Part shown: positions 42,351-53,100 of the stretch, in pieces
Position numbering within the stretch: position 1 is the stretch's first letter
Layout: each line of letters begins with the position of its first letter
Assembly: GCA_002428385.1 (NCBI GenBank)
Contig: DIWB01000031.1
Coordinates: 1 to 56,443, forward strand
Source: Bacteroidales bacterium UBA6117
GTDB lineage: Bacteria; Bacteroidota; Bacteroidia; Bacteroidales; VadinHA17
DNA length: 56,443 bases
Direction: 5' to 3'
Translations under genes and position numbers: made by a program
The notes under the pieces: generated by a model
Told to the model about the DNA's origin: nothing
Databases searched by the model: none
Seen by the model: the letters and a program-made list of their open reading frames with translations, nothing else

Positions 42351-43573
42351 AAATCGGTGTTGTAGTCGATAATGATCTGAACGATGACAAGCGGGTGCTT
42401 AAGGAGATTGAGATCCTGAAGGAAGCAGGACATCAGGTATTTGTCATGTGTTTCGGTTTCGACAATAAGGAATACAGGTCACCCGGAGATTTCAGTGTAA
42501 GCCGGATCATGATCAGCAAAAAGCTTAAAAATATACTTTTCTTCATGCTAAACACACTTCCTGCCTACGAGTGGATGTGGAGCAGAAAGATAAGCAGTTT
42601 CATCACCGGCAACAAGACAGACATCCTTCATGTACACGACCTTTATATGTCGCGGCCGGCTGCAAGGGGAATAAGGAAATCGGGTTTTAATATCCCGCTT
42701 GTTCTTGATCTTCACGAAAACTATCCCTTCGCGGTTACCACATACAACTGGACCAAAGGATTTTTAAGAAACCTGATCGCCCGGCCCCGTGCATGGCAGC
42801 GCAAGGAAAAAGAATATCTAGGCTATGCCGCACGGATTTTAGTTCTGAGCGAAGATTTCAGGGATACCCTCCTCTCCAGGTACCCTTCGCTGAAAAAAGA
42901 CATCTTCACCATCTTCCCGAATGTGCCTGATCTGTCGAAATCAGCTTCCAAACACGGAATTGCTCAGGGAATAAGTCCCGACAGCAGCAGGACCGTTGTG
43001 CTGTACTTCGGTGTGGTGGCAGAAAGAAGGGGGATTTTCGATGTTCTGAAAGTATTTGAGGAACTTGCACGGGAAAACCATCCGTCGAGGTTTCTTGTAA
43101 TTGGTCCTGTCGACAAGGCTGACAGGCAGAGATTCTTTGAGACAATATATTCCGAAAACCTCGACAATATCGTTTATTACATTCCATGGATCGACGTTTC
43201 GGAACTGACGGTTTACCTTGATATTTCTGATATCTGCATTGCACCGTTTCACAAAAACCCCCAGCACGAATCGGGAGTTGCCAATAAGATCTTCGACTAC
43301 ATGCTTGGGAAAAAGCCGCTGATTGTTTCTGATTGCAAACCCCAGGCAGCAATTATTGAAAATTTCAATTGCGGGATAGTCTATAAAAACAATGAGGAAC
43401 TCAGACAGGCAATAGAAACCCTGACTGCCAATCCTCAACTCAGGATTAAGATGGGTGAAAACGGATATAAAGCTATAATTGATCATTTCAACATGAATCT
43501 GATCAAAGGGAATCTTATCGGGTTGTATAGTGAACTTCAGTCCGCCCAATTAAAGAACGTCACTAAAAATTAG
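42347..43573 (+). CDS. GT4-type glycosyltransferase
   Basis: A 408-residue GT-B enzyme. Recognisable parts are the N-terminal VVDNDLNDDKRVLKEIEILK, DILHVHDLYMSRPAARGIRK, LVLDLHENYPFAVTTYNWTK, and in the second domain VVLYFGVVAERRGIFDVLKV and ESGVANKIFDYMLGKKPLIV (the donor-binding stretch). The DLHENYP motif occurs in GT4 enzymes of capsule and O-antigen clusters. It is translationally coupled to the preceding glycosyltransferase (4-bp overlap), and the next gene starts 4 bp after the stop. Specificity cannot be read. Confidence 0.88.
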   Translation: MKIGVVVDNDLNDDKRVLKEIEILKEAGHQVFVMCFGFDNKEYRSPGDFSVSRIMISKKLKNILFFMLNTLPAYEWMWSRKISSFITGNKTDILHVHDLYMSRPAARGIRKSGFNIPLVLDLHENYPFAVTTYNWTKGFLRNLIARPRAWQRKEKEYLGYAARILVLSEDFRDTLLSRYPSLKKDIFTIFPNVPDLSKSASKHGIAQGISPDSSRTVVLYFGVVAERRGIFDVLKVFEELARENHPSRFLVIGPVDKADRQRFFETIYSENLDNIVYYIPWIDVSELTVYLDISDICIAPFHKNPQHESGVANKIFDYMLGKKPLIVSDCKPQAAIIENFNCGIVYKNNEELRQAIETLTANPQLRIKMGENGYKAIIDHFNMNLIKGNLIGLYSELQSAQLKNVTKN

Positions 43574-43577
43574 CCCT

Positions 43578-44111
43578 ATGGATAAGGCAAAACAAAAAAG
43601 ATTTGAAAAAACGCTATGCTTTGTCAGAAAACATTTTAAAACTGACGAAAGAATCCTTGATCTGGGAGAAACCAACGAACTGTCGGATTTCATCAGGCAA
43701 AAGGGCGGATATAATATAGTAAATACAACCGGTGAGGATCTCGATGTTGATTTTGCATTAGTGAATGATTATACGAACATCACAGCTTTTGAGATTTTCG
43801 AGCATATGTTTGCACCGTTCAATCTGTTAAATTCATCCAGTGGCCGGTTGATAGCTTCGGTGCCTTTAAGATTATGGTTTGCAGCGGAATACTGGAATTA
43901 CAATGACAGGCATGACTGCCATTATCACGAATTCTCAGTCAGACAGTTCAACCATCTTCTTGAGAGAACAGGATGGAAAATAATGGATTACCAAATCTGG
44001 AAATCATATGATAAGCCCTGGGGCATAAGGCCTTTACTCAGGAGAATTCATCCAAGGTATTATATCGTTTATGCTGAAAAACAGATCTTACTGCCTGACA
44101 GAGAAGCCTGA
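43578..44111 (+). CDS. Methyltransferase-like protein with a degenerate SAM motif
   Basis: A 177-residue cytoplasmic protein whose layout follows class I methyltransferases: RILDLGETNELSDFIRQKG in the motif I position, ITAFEIFEHMFAPFNLLNSS like the usual WHVLEH region, GRLIASVPLRLWF, and a late RQFNHLLERTGWKIMDYQIW block typical of glycan-cluster methyltransferases. The glycine-rich GxGxG of motif I is missing (DLGETNELS), so SAM binding may be altered or lost. The gene looks more AT-rich than its neighbours, hinting at separate origin. It sits in the glycan operon 4 bp after a GT4 gene; 85 bp follow before the flippase. Confidence 0.65.
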   Translation: MDKAKQKRFEKTLCFVRKHFKTDERILDLGETNELSDFIRQKGGYNIVNTTGEDLDVDFALVNDYTNITAFEIFEHMFAPFNLLNSSSGRLIASVPLRLWFAAEYWNYNDRHDCHYHEFSVRQFNHLLERTGWKIMDYQIWKSYDKPWGIRPLLRRIHPRYYIVYAEKQILLPDREA

Positions 44112-44196
44112 AGGGTATCTTTCCGATAATTCCTTTTGCCACACCGGGATCATTAATTCATTTGTTTCACTTACTTTTAAGATCTGATTCCTTGTA

Positions 44197-45723
44197 ATGT
44201 CGGTTATGTTGAATTCGATAAGGCAAAGCATAAAAGATTCTGTTATTTACGGCCTGGGGAATATAGCCGTTAAAATTGTGGGCTTTCTCCTGATCCCGCT
44301 CTATACCGATCCCAGGTACTTTTCAGTGGATGATTTCGGGATCATTGCCGTGCTCGACATTTCGGGTCTCATCCTGATATCCCTGATGGCCTCGGGACTT
44401 CCACAGAGCATGATGAGATGGTACTGGGACAAGGACTATTCATCCAACCGGAAGGGCATATTCTTCATGTCATTCTCCTTCCAGATACTGATAAGCGTCC
44501 TTTTCTGCACTTTACTAATTCCGATGAGCGGGCCTCTTTCAAGGACTATATTTGATACGGATGCCCTGTCGGGCGCCATCAAACTTCTGGTTCTTTCATC
44601 TGCCCTTCAGGCAATAAATAACCTGATCAACACCCTGATGAGGGTACAGGCGAAATCTATTCTCTTTTCAACCGCCAACCTGCTGAAGCTGATCACCGTC
44701 CTGGGACTTACAATTTACCTGATTACTGCAAGGGGAATGGGTATAGCAGGAATATACCTCGCTCAGGTTATTGGCAATCTCCTGTTCATCGTATTCCTTT
44801 CAGGATATTCATTAAAGAACAGCAAACCGTTTTTCGATCATGTCCTGTTCAGGTCGATGAGCCGCTTCGGATACCCTCTTCTGCTTGCAAATTTCGCTGC
44901 GGCCGTGCTGACCGCAATCGACAGATATGCCCTGAATTCAATGGCTCTGCTGAAATTTGTTGCCATTTATACCATGGCCTACAAAATAGCATCGGTACTT
45001 AAGCTTGTGATAGTCGATTCAATCAAGATGGCCCTCACTCCAATGGTCCTGAAGAAAATGAACACCACCGACAACAAGCGATTCTACAAGAAATCGATGC
45101 TTTATTCATCCTTCGTACTGATGCTCGGGATAATTGCTGTTTCTCTTTTTTCATACGAGATACTCAAGGTAATAACCAAATCGACCACTTTCTGGAGCGC
45201 CTGGATGGTTGTGCCGGTTCTGTCTCTCTCGGTGTTTTTTGTGAATATGAGGGAGACGACCAGCTACGGCCTGCTGATCAACAGAAAATCCAGAATAATC
45301 GGCATCAATGTAGTGATTTCAACTGTGCTGAACATTGCACTCAATATCCTGCTGATACCCCTCTGGAACATAACCGGAACCGCTGTTGCAACCCTGGTGA
45401 CCCAAATTGTTTACTGGCGCCTGAACTACCAAAGTTCACAGAAGGAGTACTTCATCCCGTATGAACAGAAAAAAGTGGTTATCCTGTTCCTGACAGGAGC
45501 GATCCTTTCATTCGCAGGGCTGGTGCTGAATGAAATAAACATCGTACCGCGCCTGCTGCTGAAAGTCATGTGCATTGCCGCCTTCCCTTTCATTCTTTAT
45601 ACGCTGAACTTCTATGAAACTGCTGAACTGCAGGCTCTGAAAGGACTTGCAAGAAAATGGTCAGATATCCGGAACCTTGGCGAAAACCTGAGGTCGCTTA
45701 AAGATACGGACGAAGAAATTTAG
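44197..45723 (+). CDS. Polysaccharide flippase (Wzx/MOP superfamily)
   Basis: A 508-residue polytopic membrane protein with about 14 helices, likely flipping lipid-linked oligosaccharides across the inner membrane. The start IRQSIKDSVIYGLGNIAVKI, then GFLLIPLYTDPRYFSVDDFG and LASGLPQSMMRWYW are typical of oligosaccharide flippases; later LVTQIVYWRLNYQ lies in the C-terminal half. A second in-frame ATG lies three codons downstream and cannot be excluded as start. It is encoded between the two methyltransferase-like genes of the glycan cluster and defines it as a Wzx-dependent type, although no polymerase (Wzy) gene is obvious unless YfhO fills another role. Confidence 0.88.
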   Translation: MSVMLNSIRQSIKDSVIYGLGNIAVKIVGFLLIPLYTDPRYFSVDDFGIIAVLDISGLILISLMASGLPQSMMRWYWDKDYSSNRKGIFFMSFSFQILISVLFCTLLIPMSGPLSRTIFDTDALSGAIKLLVLSSALQAINNLINTLMRVQAKSILFSTANLLKLITVLGLTIYLITARGMGIAGIYLAQVIGNLLFIVFLSGYSLKNSKPFFDHVLFRSMSRFGYPLLLANFAAAVLTAIDRYALNSMALLKFVAIYTMAYKIASVLKLVIVDSIKMALTPMVLKKMNTTDNKRFYKKSMLYSSFVLMLGIIAVSLFSYEILKVITKSTTFWSAWMVVPVLSLSVFFVNMRETTSYGLLINRKSRIIGINVVISTVLNIALNILLIPLWNITGTAVATLVTQIVYWRLNYQSSQKEYFIPYEQKKVVILFLTGAILSFAGLVLNEINIVPRLLLKVMCIAAFPFILYTLNFYETAELQALKGLARKWSDIRNLGENLRSLKDTDEEI

Positions 45724-45765
45724 AAGGCTGGACAGTTTCAGCCTGAAAAATACAGGTTAATTAGG

Positions 45766-45773
45766 TAATTTTG
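45766..45773 (+). promoter_or_regulatory. Bacteroidota -7 box for the YfhO-methyltransferase pair
   Basis: TAATTTTG matches TAnnTTTG, 18 bp upstream of ATG 45792. It could give the last two genes of the glycan cluster their own transcript. No good -33 element at the normal spacing. Confidence 0.35.
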
Positions 45774-45791
45774 TCATATATACATTTGATC

Positions 45792-48269
45792 ATGGAAATC
45801 AAAGATAGGATAAAACCGGCCCTGCCGCATGTCATTGCACTGGTGCTTTTCACTCTGATATCGTTCGTGTATTTCTACCCGGTGCTTGAAGGCAAGGTGC
45901 TTAAAGCCAACGATACCACGGTTTCAAATATCAATTCAAAGGAAATCAGGGATTACCGGGAGCAGTTCAACAAAGAACCGCTCTGGACAAATTCGATATT
46001 CAGCGGAATGCCGGCTTACCTCATATCCACCAGATATCCCGGCAACCTGTTCAAGCATGCCGATACGGTGCTGAGGGTGTTCAAAATGCCGGTCTCGGTA
46101 CTTTTCCTTTCAATGGCAGGGTTTTATCTCCTGCTGCTGCTGTTCGGACTAAATCAGTGGATTGCAATTGCAGGGGCGATTGCCTATGGTTTTTCCTCTT
46201 TCTTCTTTCAGATTCTGGCGGCAGGACACAACACGCAGGCCATTGCACTGGCATATATGGCTCCGGTAATAGGTGGAGTCTGGTATGCTTACCGGCGCGA
46301 TGCCATTAAGGGAGCTTTGATTACTGCATTCTTCCTGACACTCGAAATAACTGCAAACCACTTGCAGATAACCTATTACGCTGCGCTTATCATCCTTGTT
46401 TTCCTGATAACCGAATTCATCTGTTCAATCAGGGAAAAGACCTTTCCCCGTTTCCTCCGGACATCCCTTATAATGCTTATCCCGGTAGTGCTGGCCATAG
46501 GAATCAATTTCGCCAGCCTCAACACCGTGAGGGAGTATGGCAAATACTCCATCAGGGGAAAGTCGGAACTTCAGTCGGAACACAGGAATGTGTCAGCCGG
46601 ACTCGACAGGGACTATATAGTATTCTGGAGCTACGGCGTGGATGAAACCATGAACCTGCTGATACCGAATTACAAGGGTGGCTCATCAAAGCCGTTCGAC
46701 AGGGACTCTGAAACAGTAAAGGCGCTCAGGCAGAACAATGCGGCCGACTATACAAACCAGATGATGAAATACTGGGGCACGCAACCCGGTACCGATGGTC
46801 CTCATTACATGGGAGCAATCGTAATCTTCCTTTTCGTTCTCGGATTGATCGTTGTAAAGGGAAGGGACAAATGGTGGCTCCTGGCCGCCACAGTGCTGTC
46901 CATAATGCTCTCGTGGGGAAAGAATTTCATGCCGTTTACCAACCTGTTCATCGATTTCTTCCCCGGCTACAATAAGTTCCGGGCAGTAACCATGACTCTG
47001 GTAATCGCGCAGTTCTGTATCCCCCTTCTTGGCATTCTCGCCCTTCGCAACTACCTGACCGGCTTGCTCCCTAAAAAAACATTGATGAACGGGCTTAAAA
47101 CTGCAACCGGAATAACAGGAGGGATTCTGCTGCTAATCATGGTTTTCCCGGGGATTGCAGGTTCGTTCCTGAACCCGATGGAAACCGAATTCCCTGACTG
47201 GCTCAAAACCGCTCTGGTATCCGACAGGAAGGGATTGCTCAGGGCCGATGGCTTCAGGTCTCTTTTATTCATCCTGCTTGGTGCAGGTACTCTTCTTGCT
47301 TTCGTCATGGGAAAGCTGAAAAAGGAGTATGCAACTCTTCTTTTAGGGGCTTTGATACTATTCGACCTTTGGGGAGCAGGAAAAAGATACCTTAACGCCG
47401 ACCGTTTTGAAAGACCTTCAGCAATACAGAAAACATTCACTCCGGGCGTTGCAGATACGGAAATAATGAACGACCCCTCGTATAAACGCGTGCTTAACCT
47501 GACCACATCTGTTTTCAACGACAACTCCCCCACCTCATGGTTCCACAAGTCGATCGGAGGATATCACGGAGCCAAGCTTAAAAGATACCAGGAACTGATC
47601 GATTCAACAATAAGCGGCGAGCTTGGAATGTTCCAGACTGCCTTTCAGAATGCCGGACAAGTCCGGACCGTACAGGAACTGACAAGTCACCTTATGCCGG
47701 TGTTCAACAACACCACTGTGCTCAACATGCTCAATACAAAATATGTAATTGTCGATCCCCAGTCACCGCCGGTGGTTAATCCAAATGCCCTGGGAAATGC
47801 GTGGTTCGTTGAGAAGCCGGTGATTGCCGGTAATGCAAATGAGGAACTTGCAGCATTAAAAATAATCAATCCGGCAAGAGAAGCGGTTATTGACACCAGG
47901 TTCAGCGAAAGTATAAAATCGACACAATACCCGGTTGCAGAAGATGACAGAATAGAACTGATCAGTTATCAACCCAACGAGCTGGAGTACAGGTATACAG
48001 CAGAGGGAGAAAGACTGGCTGTCTTTTCGGATATTTACTATCCCGAAGGATGGCTTTGCTTTATCGACGGAAATGAAAGTGATCACTTCAGGGCAAACTA
48101 TGTCCTGAGAGCCATGGTCCTGCCCGGAGGCAGCCACCAGGTAAAGTTTGTCTTCGAACCCTCAACCTACATTAACGGCAACAGGGTATCTTTGGCCAGC
48201 TCAATTATCCTGATCCTCCTGGCAGCCGGATATTTCGCTGCCGGATTTATCAGAAAGAAAAAATCCTGA
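45792..48269 (+). CDS. YfhO-family membrane protein (GT-C-like)
   Basis: An 825-residue protein with an N-terminal block of about 11 helices and a large C-terminal soluble domain. I chose ATG 45792 (MEIKDRIKPALPHVIALVLF) over a TTG seven codons upstream. Typical YfhO features are VYFYPVLEGKVLKANDT, the conserved LWTNSIFSGMPAYLISTRYP, NHLQITYYAALIILVFLITE, and DGPHYMGAIVIFLFVLGLIV. In the soluble domain, VFSDIYYPEGWLCFIDGNES resembles the family's closing beta domain, followed by a final helix (IILILLAAGYFAAGF) and a basic tail. Family members in Gram-positive bacteria take part in glycosylation of envelope polymers. A GT-C-type role in this glycan cluster is inferred. Confidence 0.88.
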   Translation: MEIKDRIKPALPHVIALVLFTLISFVYFYPVLEGKVLKANDTTVSNINSKEIRDYREQFNKEPLWTNSIFSGMPAYLISTRYPGNLFKHADTVLRVFKMPVSVLFLSMAGFYLLLLLFGLNQWIAIAGAIAYGFSSFFFQILAAGHNTQAIALAYMAPVIGGVWYAYRRDAIKGALITAFFLTLEITANHLQITYYAALIILVFLITEFICSIREKTFPRFLRTSLIMLIPVVLAIGINFASLNTVREYGKYSIRGKSELQSEHRNVSAGLDRDYIVFWSYGVDETMNLLIPNYKGGSSKPFDRDSETVKALRQNNAADYTNQMMKYWGTQPGTDGPHYMGAIVIFLFVLGLIVVKGRDKWWLLAATVLSIMLSWGKNFMPFTNLFIDFFPGYNKFRAVTMTLVIAQFCIPLLGILALRNYLTGLLPKKTLMNGLKTATGITGGILLLIMVFPGIAGSFLNPMETEFPDWLKTALVSDRKGLLRADGFRSLLFILLGAGTLLAFVMGKLKKEYATLLLGALILFDLWGAGKRYLNADRFERPSAIQKTFTPGVADTEIMNDPSYKRVLNLTTSVFNDNSPTSWFHKSIGGYHGAKLKRYQELIDSTISGELGMFQTAFQNAGQVRTVQELTSHLMPVFNNTTVLNMLNTKYVIVDPQSPPVVNPNALGNAWFVEKPVIAGNANEELAALKIINPAREAVIDTRFSESIKSTQYPVAEDDRIELISYQPNELEYRYTAEGERLAVFSDIYYPEGWLCFIDGNESDHFRANYVLRAMVLPGGSHQVKFVFEPSTYINGNRVSLASSIILILLAAGYFAAGFIRKKKS

Positions 48270-48272
48270 CAG

Positions 48273-49163
48273 ATGGTAGTCAATTCGATCTGCCCGCTCT
48301 GTTCGTCTCCCCGGCCCTCCCGGCATCTTACAAGCACCGACCATCTCGTGAGCAGGGAGAAATTCGACCTTTACAAATGTCCCGATTGCGGTTTTGTTTT
48401 TACATACAGTTATCCGGACGAAAAGGATATAGGAAGATATTACGATTCCGGGGAATATATCTCCCACGACGACAAGGCCAAAGGTTTCCTCAACCTGGTT
48501 TACCTGCAGGCAAGGAACATTATGCTAAACAGGAAAAGACGTCTGGTAAAAAAAAGCACCGGTTTGACGACAGGAAGTATCCTTGATATAGGCTGCGGAA
48601 CCGGTTATTTCGCGGGAACAATGAAGAAAGCCGGCTGGGAAGTGAAGGGAATTGAACCTAACCTTAAAGCCCGCGATTTTGCATCCGGCCGTTTCGGCAT
48701 CAGGATTCTGGATCCGGAGAAAATTTCAGAATTACCTGATGCAAGCTTCGACTGCATTACCATGTGGCATGTCATGGAACATTTTCATAAACCGTCAGAT
48801 TACGCGGCTCAGATAAGAAGACTTCTGAAACCCGGAGGAATCTGTATTGCTGCGCTTCCTAACTGCAACTCACATGATGCGCAACATTATGGTGAAGAAT
48901 GGGCAGCCTGGGACGTGCCAAGGCATCTCTGGCATTTTACACCTGACACTTTCAGGGTCTTTGCCGAAAAGGAAGACTTTGCCGTTACAGAAATTAAACC
49001 GCTTCCCCTGGATGTTTTCTATATCTCGGTCCTCAGCGAAAAGAACCGGCGATCGTTCATGCCTTTCATTAAAGGTATGATAACGGGTACACTATTCGCA
49101 TTCATGACTTTATCCGGAAAATACAGGAGCAGTTCACTTATATATTTCCTCAGCAGAAAATAA
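48273..49163 (+). CDS. Class I SAM-dependent methyltransferase with zinc-ribbon N-terminus
   Basis: A 296-residue methyltransferase. The N-terminus has CPLCSS and, 30 residues on, CPDCGFVF, a zinc-binding pair found in many glycan-cluster methyltransferases. The SAM domain has motif I SILDIGCGTGYFAGTMKKAG, the acidic IEPN, and WHVMEHFHKPSDYAAQIRRL with LLKPGGICIAALPN, followed by WDVPRHLWHFTPDTF. It starts 3 bp after YfhO. The likely target is a sugar or lipid-linked glycan of this cluster. Confidence 0.88.
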   Translation: MVVNSICPLCSSPRPSRHLTSTDHLVSREKFDLYKCPDCGFVFTYSYPDEKDIGRYYDSGEYISHDDKAKGFLNLVYLQARNIMLNRKRRLVKKSTGLTTGSILDIGCGTGYFAGTMKKAGWEVKGIEPNLKARDFASGRFGIRILDPEKISELPDASFDCITMWHVMEHFHKPSDYAAQIRRLLKPGGICIAALPNCNSHDAQHYGEEWAAWDVPRHLWHFTPDTFRVFAEKEDFAVTEIKPLPLDVFYISVLSEKNRRSFMPFIKGMITGTLFAFMTLSGKYRSSSLIYFLSRK

Positions 49164-49202
49164 AAACCAGGGTGATTTTATGAACTCGCCCTTACTGCGA
49201 TC

Positions 49203-50177
49203 CTAATAACGGTCGAGCCAGCGGTACTTGCGGGCGCTGTCACCAAACCTGACTGCCAGCGTCAGCTCGTGAGTGCCGTAGGTGACACGCTGTATCTCCT
49301 GCAGCGTATAGTCGAACGAATAACCGATGTGAAGATTGGTGTAGGTCACCCCAAAATTTACAATGATTGCCTTTGTCGTCCTGTAGGAAAGGCCCGCCCA
49401 AACCCTTTGGTCGTAAATATAAGTAAGTCCGATGTCAGCCAGGGGTTTCATTTGTTCCGACATCATTACGAGGGCTGAAGGTGAAAGTTCTTTTTTATCT
49501 GCAATACTAAAGTACCCTGTACCAAAAAAGAAATAATGCCTGTCCATTCTGTAATTCCGGTAAGCTTCGTTACCTATCTTTGCAGCCGCGCCAAACAGTT
49601 GCTGGGTTGAGAATCCAACATTATACCTGGGGTTAAGCACATATATTCCAAAATCGGCATCAGGCACAAAGACTCCCCTTCGCAGTTCATTGTTCATCCA
49701 TGGATCGTTCGGGTCCTCGAAGGCTATTTCCCTTTCGTTTATCTTGAAATGATAACCGGTCACAGCAATTCCCATGGACAACTGCGTGTTGCTTTTTACC
49801 CACATGTGATAGGAATATGATGCCTGGAATCCGGTCCTCTGGACAATCCCGTTCTTGTCGCTGAAAATATAGCCTCCCATTCCGATCTTTCCGTCAGATT
49901 TCGGCCTGTAGACATTCCCGCGTGAAGTGTTTCTAAGCTGGTAACCCTGCTTCAGTATCCTTCCCTGACCACTGACAGAGAATGTCCTTGGGGCACCGGA
50001 ATAACCTATCCACTGCTCCCTTGCAGTCAGGTTGAAACTTGAATAACCGTCGCTTCCTGCAACGGCCGGATTGATAAGGAACTTGTTGTACAGGTACTGG
50101 CTGTATAACGGCAGCTGCTGAGCGGATGCGACCGCAGTGCAGAGTACTAATGCCGATATAAAAGCCAGTTTCTTCAA
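49203..50177 (-). CDS. PorP/SprF-family type IX secretion outer-membrane protein
   Basis: A 324-residue outer-membrane beta-barrel with signal peptide (about 1-19, ending ASAQ). The family signature is LPLYSQYLYNKFLINPAVAG near the N-terminus, then REQWIGYSGAPRTFSVSGQG, GGYIFSDKNGIVQRTGFQAS and the barrel-closing HELTLAVRFG. SprF-like proteins are encoded next to large SprB-type adhesins and are needed for their display by T9SS in gliding bacteria and relatives. Here it lies 15 bp downstream of the giant adhesin gene on the same strand, exactly the expected pairing. Confidence 0.94.
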   Translation of the reverse strand: MKKLAFISALVLCTAVASAQQLPLYSQYLYNKFLINPAVAGSDGYSSFNLTAREQWIGYSGAPRTFSVSGQGRILKQGYQLRNTSRGNVYRPKSDGKIGMGGYIFSDKNGIVQRTGFQASYSYHMWVKSNTQLSMGIAVTGYHFKINEREIAFEDPNDPWMNNELRRGVFVPDADFGIYVLNPRYNVGFSTQQLFGAAAKIGNEAYRNYRMDRHYFFFGTGYFSIADKKELSPSALVMMSEQMKPLADIGLTYIYDQRVWAGLSYRTTKAIIVNFGVTYTNLHIGYSFDYTLQEIQRVTYGTHELTLAVRFGDSARKYRWLDRY

Positions 50178-50192
50178 GTCAGTTACTGTTAA

Positions 50193-53100
50193 TTATTTCA
50201 CAATGGTAATGGTTCCGATAATCGGTTTTCTTCCGTTTTGCAGATCAATAATGTAATGATATGAATCCATCGGAAGCATATTGCCATTGCTCCTTCCATC
50301 CCATGGAATCGGATATCCCCTGCCTGACTTCCAGACCGTATCACCCCACCTGTTGAATATAGTAACTTCCATTTCGGGATAGAGCTCCCTGAAGCCAATA
50401 TTCCAAAGATCATTAATGTTGTCACTGTTTGGCGAGATCGCATTGGGCAGTTCAAGACACAGATCACTCACCGGATTTATTGTAACAGATCTGGTTTCAC
50501 TGCACTCATTTGAATCTGTTACCGTCACGGTGTACACCCCGCTTACCACTGTGGCTAAGTTCCGGGTTGTTGAGTTATCTGACCAAAGGTAAGTATATTC
50601 TGAATTTGCACCTCCCGTCACATTGATATTTATCTGGCCGTCCGGCATATCAGTACATTGCGGCTTGGTGACGGCAAACGATATTACAATTGAATCGGGT
50701 TCGGTTAACAGAATGGTCGAATCGGCCGTACACCCGTTCGAATCGATCGTTATAACTTTGTAATAACCTGCCATCAGACCTGTGCGGGTACCCCCCATTT
50801 CACCATCGGACCAGAGATAATCGACATTGCCGGCGTTGTTGACAGATTCAACCGAGATTGAGCCTGTTTTTCCTCCGGCACAATTTACATTATGACCTTC
50901 TGTAATGCTTTCTGATGTTGTAACCGTCATTCCAAGCCTTCCGGGCTCAGTAAGTTCGATCGTTTCGCTTACAGTACACATCTTGCTGTCGATGATGTTC
51001 AGAATGTATTGTCCTGCCTTCAGTCCTGAAATGCTGCTGCTTGTTGATGTGAATCCCTCCGGACCTTCCCATGAAAATATATAAGGTGGCGTGCCGCTTG
51101 TGGGATTTATTTGTATGAAACCGTCGGACCGGCCGTAACAGCTGATATTATAAACGTCATAACCCGAAATTACATGGTCGTAGGTAAGCGGAGGAGGATC
51201 TTCGATAAGAATGCTGCCGGATTTATCGCAACCGTTGGCATCGGTAACCACCACCTCATAAATTCCCTGTGTAAGTCCTGAAATATCCTGTGTCACTGCT
51301 CCGTTCGACCAGAGGTATGAGTAGGGTGCAATTCCTCCCGAAACTTCAAGATCGATTGAGCCATTGTTGAAACCTGATACCTGGCAGTTGATATGTGTGG
51401 GCATAAGTTCAAGAACCAGAGCCGGAGCTTCGGTGAGAGTGATGTCTGTTTCAACAAAACATCCGTTCAGATCGGTCACCCTAAGATGATAGGTTCCGGC
51501 CGTGAGAGAATTCTGATCCTGTTCTCCGGTAACAATTCCCGATCCGTCTGCCGTGGTCCATAAATAGGTGTAATTGCCTTCACTTCCACCGGTGATTGTA
51601 ACATCAACAGTCCCTGTACCTCCGGCACAGGAGATATTGAAGTCTCCATCGGCTGAATCCGAGGATGCGGAAGAAACGGCAAGAGGCGCTGGTTCCTCAA
51701 GGAGAAATTCCGGCTTCGGAGTGAGGACACATCCATTAATGTCTGTAACCGTGCAGATATAAGTTCCGGCTTTCAGCCCTGAGATATCCTTTGTAACAGC
51801 CGAATAACCGTCTGATCCAGTCCATGAATAAGTATAATTACCTGATCCTCCGATGACTTCAATTTTTATATACCCATCGCTTGCTCCGTTGCACGAAATA
51901 TTGTATCTGTTGTCGTTGCTGTGCGACACTTCGCTTGAGGCAAGATCCATTCCCGGAGGATCGATGAGGGTAATGCTATCGGTTTCCGTGCATCCCATGG
52001 AATCGGTAATCAGCAGATAATACTTGCCTGAAGGGATGCTGTCGAGCCTGCTTGTATTAGTGCTGACCGTAAGAGTTCCGGTTTCAGGATACCAGAAATA
52101 CGAATACGGAGCAGTCCCGCCCGAAGCCGAGGCTTCCACAAAACCGTCGCTGTACCCGCGGCATGAAATATTGGATCCTCTGTAATCACTCAGATCCATC
52201 GACACTACAATAGGCTCTGGATCCTTAAGTTCGGCCTGTCCTACGGTTTCACATCCATTTATATCCTTTACTATAAGAGTGTAATTTCCTGCGATCAGAT
52301 TTTCGCAGATATGGTAAGTTGTCGGGTCCCCTGAGGAATATGCATTTGAAAATAACCCGTGGTAAAGTGTATCGGTATTGTTACGTACAAACCAGTATTC
52401 AAAGGGGTAAGTGATGGCCCCATCCCTGACATATATCCTTGCAGTTCCGTCATTTCCACCAGGGCATGTTACATGGATATTGGGAAGAACCATAGCAGGA
52501 ATAATCCTTGGTCTGGCACTCTGATTGAAAATATTAATTGTCGTATCACCCTGGCAACCAAGGCTGTCAGTAACATCAAGCTCATAATATCCCGCATAAA
52601 GATTTGTGATCACAAGTGAATCCGGCATCGTGTATCCGACAGGCCCATCATGCCATAAAACCGTATAAGGTCCGGCTCCTCTTGAAATATGAGCTTCCAG
52701 GGCTGCAAGTCCTACACTTGTCTCGCATGTGAATGGTTCAATAATTTCAATCCCCCTGATCGGTCTGGGATGCAACTGAACCTCCTGAACGTTTGCATTT
52801 CCCGCCGGACAATTAAGCCCTTCAACCTTTGGAGTGATGCTGAAGAACACCGATTGAACCGTATCGTTTGTATTACTGTATTTAAATGACAGAATATCTC
52901 CCGGCCTCATACCAACGCCGGAGTCAGGACTTCCTGCCACTACTCCTGACGGAACTGCTATGTCATAATCAAACCTGATCGCTCCGGAAGTCATGATTGT
53001 GGGTGATTCGAGTCTTATGGCCGTCAGATCGCCATAGCAAATGGCCGGACTTACATTCACAGGTACTGCCCTGGGTGTCGGGTTTACCGTAACCTTCACA

